From: Pedosphaera sp.
GTDB lineage: Bacteria > Verrucomicrobiota > Verrucomicrobiia > Limisphaerales > UBA1096
Direction: 5' to 3'
Assembly: GCA_022451065.1 (NCBI GenBank)
Contig: JAKUOU010000025.1
Span: 1 to 53,406, forward strand
Length of the DNA stretch: 53,406 nt
Shown here: positions 48,441-53,406 of the stretch, one piece after another
How positions within the stretch are numbered: the stretch's first letter is position 1
How the letters are laid out: every line of letters begins with the position of its first letter
Notes under the pieces: generated by a model
Seen by the model: only the letters and a program-made list of their open reading frames with translations
Told to the model about the DNA's origin: nothing
Databases searched by the model: none
Made by a program: the position numbers and the translations under genes

Positions 48441-48468
48441 GGTCCCTGGTGCTTGGGCCCTTTTTTTT
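48441..48468 (+). terminator. Possible intrinsic terminator after the DUF1501 gene
   Basis: ggtccc-tggtgctt-gggccc (one mismatch) followed by eight T. Confidence 0.45.
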
Positions 48469-48596
48469 GCGCTTGGCCAATGTTATTTTCACGCAAGAAC
48501 CCGGTTAAGCGAACTATAATTTCTTCGTTCATAATTATAATTGCCTAGTTATCTAAACGATGCTAGTCTCCTCAAAAGCAGTTGTTATTTTTAGAA

Positions 48597-50432
48597 ATGA
48601 AAGCACATAAATCAATCATAGTGGGGTTGGCGCTTAGCGTGTTAGTGGCCGCCGCCACGGCACAGACCAAGTTGTTTTCTGAATTGGTCGGGCCGGGTTC
48701 GGTTGGCTCGGTGAAGGCTGGTGGAGCATTGCAAGTCCCGTTCATTATCTGGGGCGGCGATATGGCGACGTTCCATGCGAACGGTGGTCTTAAAACCAAA
48801 TCAGGTACTATTTTCGAGAAACAGGGTTTGAATCTGAATCTGACTCCCGGCGACGATTTCGTTCAGCAAGTGCGCGATTATCGCTCCGGCAAGTCAGCGT
48901 TCTTGCGCGGCACCTTCCGTATGATGGGGCAGGCGTCGGAGGTGATCGGTTCCGATCCTCGCACCAAGGGCGTGGTGATTATGCAGATGACCTGGTCGGC
49001 CGGCGATCACTTGATCTCCCGTGAAGCCATCAAAACGGTTACAGATTTAAAGGGCAAAACTATAGCGGTGCAGCAAGGTGGGCCGCACATCGGCATGCTC
49101 GATGATGTGCTCAAGACCGCCCAGTTAGGATGGGACGATATTACCGTGAAATTTTATGATGCACTCACAGGGCCGGGCTCGCCGCCAGAGGCGTTTAAGG
49201 ATGACCTGAGCATTTCAGCCTGCTTCGCGGTGACGCCGGACATGATCGGCCTTTGCACTGACCTGAACAGCGTGGGTACTGGAGCGGAGGGTACTGTAAA
49301 GGGTGCGCACGTGCTGGTGTCCACGGCGGAGTTGTCGCGTTCGATTGCTGACGTGTACGTTTGTCGAAAGGATTTCTACGACGCCAACCGTCCGCTAGTG
49401 AGGAAGTTTGTCGCCGGGTATTTGAAGGCTACGGAAGAACTGGTGGATAAGAGGGCAGCACACGATGCCGGCACACGGGATCAAAGCTACATCAATTTGC
49501 TCAACCAGACGGTGCAGATTTACACCGAGGAAGTACTACCGAACGCCGACGAGGCGCACGGACTGCTGCTTGACTGCACGTTCGCTGGTTACCCGGGCAA
49601 CGTGAGTTTTTTCGAGAAGCAGGGCAACCTGCACGGCTTTGAGGCGTTCCAGACTGCGTCGTTGGAACTGGCTACCAGCCGCGGGTATGCGAAACAAAAG
49701 ATGGGACTGTTCCCCTCCGGCTTGAATTACAAGAACGACGATTTCTTGAAGTACCTTAATAAAACCGAAGCGAAACAGGGCGAGCGTTTCCGGGCCGAGG
49801 CGGTGCTGTCAGAGATTGAGGAACTGAGCTCCGGCGGACTGCTGGATGACCGGACCATTTTGTCGTTCACCATCAATTTCAATCCCAACCAGACCGATTT
49901 CAGCGCAGTGCGTTATGCCGCCGAGTTTACCCGTGTGATCGAGATGGCGGACAAGTTCGGTAACGCTGTGGTTGCCATCCGGGGGCATTCGGATCCGAGC
50001 AAGACGCTCATCGACCTGATCAAGGCTGGCAATGCCAAGGGGACGCTGCGGCGCAGCGGCACCCAGGGCAATTACCGCTACTCACTCAATGGCCGGGCAC
50101 TCGACCTGAACGACACCAGCCAGCTGGTTGATGCCATCGCGGCCGGTGATTTCGATGGGGTGGAGAACTACAACCCTCGCCGGACGATGCAGGCGGCACT
50201 CAACCTCTCGCGTAATCGTGCCGGGGCGGTAAAAAATTCAGTCGCGGAGTACGCAAAGGCCCAGGGCATCACGATGGACTTGTCGCAGATCCAGCCGCAG
50301 GGAGTCGGGATCGCCGAGCCGTTCATTGCCAAACCGCGCTCGATGGATGAGGCGAAGCAAAACATGCGGGTGGAGTTCCGGCTACTTCGTGTGTCAGCTG
50401 AGGTGACGCAGGAATCGGACTTTGACTTTTGA
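48597..50432 (+). CDS. Substrate-binding (NMT1/TauT-like) protein with C-terminal OmpA-like domain
   Basis: Signal peptide; VTDLKGKTIAVQQGGPHIGMLDDVLKTAQLGWDDITVKFYD; C-terminal FNPNQTDFSAVRYAAEFTRVIEMADKFGNAVVAIRGHSDPSK ... ALNLSRNRAGAVKNSVAEYAKAQGI. Confidence 0.82.
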   Translation: MKAHKSIIVGLALSVLVAAATAQTKLFSELVGPGSVGSVKAGGALQVPFIIWGGDMATFHANGGLKTKSGTIFEKQGLNLNLTPGDDFVQQVRDYRSGKSAFLRGTFRMMGQASEVIGSDPRTKGVVIMQMTWSAGDHLISREAIKTVTDLKGKTIAVQQGGPHIGMLDDVLKTAQLGWDDITVKFYDALTGPGSPPEAFKDDLSISACFAVTPDMIGLCTDLNSVGTGAEGTVKGAHVLVSTAELSRSIADVYVCRKDFYDANRPLVRKFVAGYLKATEELVDKRAAHDAGTRDQSYINLLNQTVQIYTEEVLPNADEAHGLLLDCTFAGYPGNVSFFEKQGNLHGFEAFQTASLELATSRGYAKQKMGLFPSGLNYKNDDFLKYLNKTEAKQGERFRAEAVLSEIEELSSGGLLDDRTILSFTINFNPNQTDFSAVRYAAEFTRVIEMADKFGNAVVAIRGHSDPSKTLIDLIKAGNAKGTLRRSGTQGNYRYSLNGRALDLNDTSQLVDAIAAGDFDGVENYNPRRTMQAALNLSRNRAGAVKNSVAEYAKAQGITMDLSQIQPQGVGIAEPFIAKPRSMDEAKQNMRVEFRLLRVSAEVTQESDFDF

Positions 50433-50453
50433 TGCGTAATGAGGGGCCACGCT

Positions 50454-51389
50454 ATGAGACTTAAATTAAATCAATTGGGCGCCTGGCTAGGCGCGGTGTC
50501 GACCTCTCTATGTGCCGTGCCGCTTGGTCAAGCTCAGGTACAGGTAACCGACAGTGTTGTTGTTGTGGTGGATGCCTCCGGCTCGATGGGCGCGGATATG
50601 GCCGGCACAGGTCGTGACCGTATGTCCGTAGCCAAGGACGCGCTTAAGCAGGTGCTTGACCAGATCCCGGACACGACCCATGTCGGTATCCTGGTGTTCC
50701 CACAGGGCGACTGGGTTTACCCGCTTGGCCCACGCAAGGAGAGCATGTTGGCTGGGGCGATCGACAGCATCCAGTCCGGGGGCGGGACGCCGCTGGGGAA
50801 TTATATGAAACGGGGTGCGGATGTGTTACTGGACGCGCGTAGGAAACAGTTTGGCTACGGCACCTACCGCCTGCTCGTCGTGACCGACGGCGAAGCCGGC
50901 GATGCGCGACTGGTCGAGGCCTACACGCCGGACATCATATCGCGCGGAATCACAATTGATTGTATCGGGGTGGAGATGGCATCGCGCCACACTCTGGCCA
51001 CGAAGGTGCATTCCTACCGCAATGCCAACGATCCTGAGTCGCTCAAGCAGGCGATCTCGGAGGTGTTCGCCGAGGTGGCCTCGGTGGATGCCGGGCAGAC
51101 GGGGGAGGATGCGTTTGAGCTGATCGCCGACCTGCCGGAAGCCACCGCCTCGGCCATGCTCAAGTCGCTTTCCACCTCGGGGAACCAGCCGATCGGCGAG
51201 TCGCCGAGCATGCGCTCTGTCGAGTCGCCATCGCCCAGTCCAGCGCCATCCTATTCGGGTGGGACGACAAGTTCACAGTCAACTTCAGGAGCGGAGGACG
51301 ACCCGCTTGTGCTTCTATGTGCTGCTCTTTGCGTGTTGGGTGTTCCTGGCCTAGTGATTTTCGCCATTGTCAAAGGTAAGAAGAAGTAA
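50454..51389 (+). CDS. Exported VWA-domain protein with C-terminal TM
   Basis: VQVTDSVVVVVDASGSMGADMAGTGRDRMSVAKDALKQVLDQIPDTTHVGILVFPQ (DxSxS MIDAS), VVTDGEAGD; C-terminal hydrophobic anchor followed by KGKKK. Confidence 0.9.
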   Translation: MRLKLNQLGAWLGAVSTSLCAVPLGQAQVQVTDSVVVVVDASGSMGADMAGTGRDRMSVAKDALKQVLDQIPDTTHVGILVFPQGDWVYPLGPRKESMLAGAIDSIQSGGGTPLGNYMKRGADVLLDARRKQFGYGTYRLLVVTDGEAGDARLVEAYTPDIISRGITIDCIGVEMASRHTLATKVHSYRNANDPESLKQAISEVFAEVASVDAGQTGEDAFELIADLPEATASAMLKSLSTSGNQPIGESPSMRSVESPSPSPAPSYSGGTTSSQSTSGAEDDPLVLLCAALCVLGVPGLVIFAIVKGKKK

Positions 51390-52954
51390 TGTCAGAGGGT
51401 AACGGTTCCAAGGGATGCATCATTGCCGTGGTGTGGCTGGTCATACTGGCCGTTCTCGCCGGGGCCGTCTGGTTTTTCTACACGAAGCCAAAGAGCGAGC
51501 AACTCAACCAGGCCACCGGTTCCTCCAGCCAATACACCCACGAGGTCACCATCGCCGCCGATTTGTTCAGCGGCTACGCCGTGCTGCGTTCCGCGCAGAT
51601 GCGAGACAACCTGAAGTTGGAGGGCATTCGGTTGACGATGGTGGACGACGGTGCCGACTACGGTGCCCGGCTCGAGGCACTGGAGGAGGGCGACGTGCAA
51701 ATGGCGGTGTACACGATTGATTCACTGTTGATGGCCGGGGCCAAAGCCGGCGGTTTTCCGGCGTCGATCGTGATGGTGATCGACGAAACCAAGGGGGCGG
51801 ATGCAGTGCTGGCCTATAAGAGTGCCGTTGCCTCGCTTCAGGATTTGGACGATCCCCAAGCCCGCTTCGTGCTGACACCCAGTTCGCCGAGCGAGTTTTT
51901 GGCCCGCGTCGTGAAGTCTCACTTCAAGCTACCCAACCTGTCCGGCAACTGGATGATCGAGGCCGACGGTGCTGCCGATGTGCTCAAAAAAATGAGAGCC
52001 GCCAAGCAGTCTGACAAGACGGCGTATGTCATGTGGGAGCCGCAGGTTTCCCAGGCCAAGAAGTTGCCCGGCGTCGATGTGATTCTGGACAGTTCCAGGA
52101 TCAAGGGTCTGATTGTCGATGTGCTCGTGGCGCGCCGCGAGTATCTGCGCGATCATCCGGACAAGGTTCGCGCCGTGGTTGAGGCCTATTCCCGTGCCGC
52201 GCACCATTACAGGAGCCAGCCAGACGGCTTTATCAAGCTGGTCAAGTCGGACGACCCGAATCTGTCCGACACCGAGGCTAAGAGTCTGGTGGCCGGCATT
52301 CAGTGGAAAAACACCCTCGAAAACTACGCACACTTTGGTTTGGTACGTGGCGTGGCAGCGGGCGGCCAGCCCAACCTCGAGGACATAATTGCCAATGTCA
52401 CCGATGTCCTCATCAAGACCGATGCGATTGGGAGCGACCCGCTCGGTGGCCGGCATTCGTCGCTCTACTTCGATCAGATTCTGACTGACTTGAAGGCCGA
52501 CAATTTCCATCCAGGCAACCGGATGAATCTCATCGAGGGGCTTGGCCAGGGGACGGGCGATCTACAGGGTGTGCGCACCAATGCCAACCTCGGGGCAATT
52601 AGCGATGACCAGTGGAAAACGCTCCAATCGGTCGGCGACCTCGACGTGCCGTCGATCGGTTTCCGGCGTGGTTCTGCCACCATCTCGCTCTCCGGCGAGC
52701 ATGAGTTGAAACGGCTCAAAAAGATGCTGGATAGTTTCCCGAGCTTTTACCTCCGCGTCGTTGGCCAGGCGCGTGCCGTGGGAGATCCCGAGGCCAACCG
52801 TCGATTGGCCCGTTCGCGCGCCGAGTCTGTCGTCAATTTCCTCAATACCGAGGGGGTCAATGCGGATCGAATCCGTACCGAGGCCGCCCCGGCTGCCTCC
52901 CGTTCCGGATCGGCCCAGAGCGTTCGTTTCGAACTGGGCCAGGTGCCGTATTAA
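51389..52954 (+). CDS. Membrane-anchored substrate-binding protein with C-terminal OmpA-like domain
   Basis: N-terminal TM IIAVVWLVILAVLAGAVWFFY; SBP region HEVTIAADLFSGYAVLRSAQMRDNLKLEGIRLTMVDDG; C-terminal LRVVGQARAVGDPEANRRLARSRAESVVNFLNTEGV. Confidence 0.8.
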   Translation: MSEGNGSKGCIIAVVWLVILAVLAGAVWFFYTKPKSEQLNQATGSSSQYTHEVTIAADLFSGYAVLRSAQMRDNLKLEGIRLTMVDDGADYGARLEALEEGDVQMAVYTIDSLLMAGAKAGGFPASIVMVIDETKGADAVLAYKSAVASLQDLDDPQARFVLTPSSPSEFLARVVKSHFKLPNLSGNWMIEADGAADVLKKMRAAKQSDKTAYVMWEPQVSQAKKLPGVDVILDSSRIKGLIVDVLVARREYLRDHPDKVRAVVEAYSRAAHHYRSQPDGFIKLVKSDDPNLSDTEAKSLVAGIQWKNTLENYAHFGLVRGVAAGGQPNLEDIIANVTDVLIKTDAIGSDPLGGRHSSLYFDQILTDLKADNFHPGNRMNLIEGLGQGTGDLQGVRTNANLGAISDDQWKTLQSVGDLDVPSIGFRRGSATISLSGEHELKRLKKMLDSFPSFYLRVVGQARAVGDPEANRRLARSRAESVVNFLNTEGVNADRIRTEAAPAASRSGSAQSVRFELGQVPY

Positions 52955-52970
52955 GGGAGCGCTGCAAAAC

Positions 52971-52996
52971 CTGGCCAAGCCTCTTGGCCAAGCGCA
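52971..52996. repeat. Two closely spaced iterated-palindrome copies in an intergenic region (CTGGCCAAGC CTCTTGGCCAAGCGC)
   Basis: Direct reading; lies between the stop at 52954 and the GTG at 53061. Confidence 0.85.
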
Positions 52997-53060
52997 GCGT
53001 TGACGCCCCACCCATTTCTGCCGACCTTTTCCTGTCCCCACTACGGGGCAGTGCATTGCG

Positions 53061-53406
53061 GTGAGCGAGAACAAAAACATAGCCAAGCGTGTGATGAAGG
53101 ACATCCTCGGCAGTCCGCTCGTGCTGGTGCCGTTCATGGTCGGCACGGCGGCGTTCGCGTCGTTCTTCGCGCTGGGTCTCAAAGGGACGGCGGCGGTGGG
53201 CGCGGTGCTCGTCGGCTTCGCCGGCACGCTCGCCTCGGCCGGCACGTTTTTGACCAAGTTTATCCTTGGCAAGGACGATCGCGTCAAGCAGATCGTCGAG
53301 GCATCACGCAGTAAGGCCAAACTCGACAAACGGAAGGTGCTCGACCATTTCCACCACCGCCTCACGATGGATGGCGACAAACGCACTGAGACTGCGATGC
53401 AGGATC
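53061..53406 (+). CDS. Membrane protein, partial, runs off the right edge
   Basis: GTG start: VSENKNIAKRVMKDILGSPLVLVPFMVGTAAFASFFALGLKGTAAVGAVLVGFAGTLASAGTFLTKFILGKDDRVKQIVEASRSKAKLDKRKVLDHFHHRL; no stop before the window end. Confidence 0.6.
   Translation, partial: MSENKNIAKRVMKDILGSPLVLVPFMVGTAAFASFFALGLKGTAAVGAVLVGFAGTLASAGTFLTKFILGKDDRVKQIVEASRSKAKLDKRKVLDHFHHRLTMDGDKRTETAMQD

Overview
53.4 kb window of a GC-rich bacterial chromosome. Gene content (DUF1501, DUF1549/DUF1553, sulfatases, CotH, ThuA/membrane-bound dehydrogenase mosaics, DUF4159/DUF4175) is typical of the PVC superphylum, probably Verrucomicrobiota (inference). Main blocks: ptsI (partial, -); tRNA nucleotidyltransferase; moaE/moaD/hpt/dUTPase-like (-); an eight-gene + strand operon (TPR peptidase, DUF4159, MoxR, DUF58, BatA/VWA, long coiled-coil DUF4175-like protein, VWA/amidotransferase-like protein, caspase-like protein); xylulokinase; a lower-GC cytochrome/monooxygenase-TPR gene; two sulfatases; a TlpA-like thioredoxin; a 1328-aa ThuA-SGNH-dehydrogenase-cupredoxin mosaic; PIG-L deacetylase; USP plus ion transporter; octaheme cytochrome; 1823-aa CotH/lamin-tail protein; DUF1549/1553, ferredoxin, DUF1501; and a cassette of two substrate-binding/OmpA proteins flanking a VWA protein. 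The most striking signal is not a gene. It is a highly iterated palindrome, core CTTGGCCAAG, best form GCGCTTGGCCAAGCGC, scattered through unrelated genes and some intergenic regions. I counted at least 19 exact 10-mers by eye, where well under one is expected by chance. In CDSs it is read only as L-A-K-(R) or L-G-Q-(A). It resembles the cyanobacterial HIP1 phenomenon but with a different sequence. No tRNA, rRNA, CRISPR array or transposase was found.
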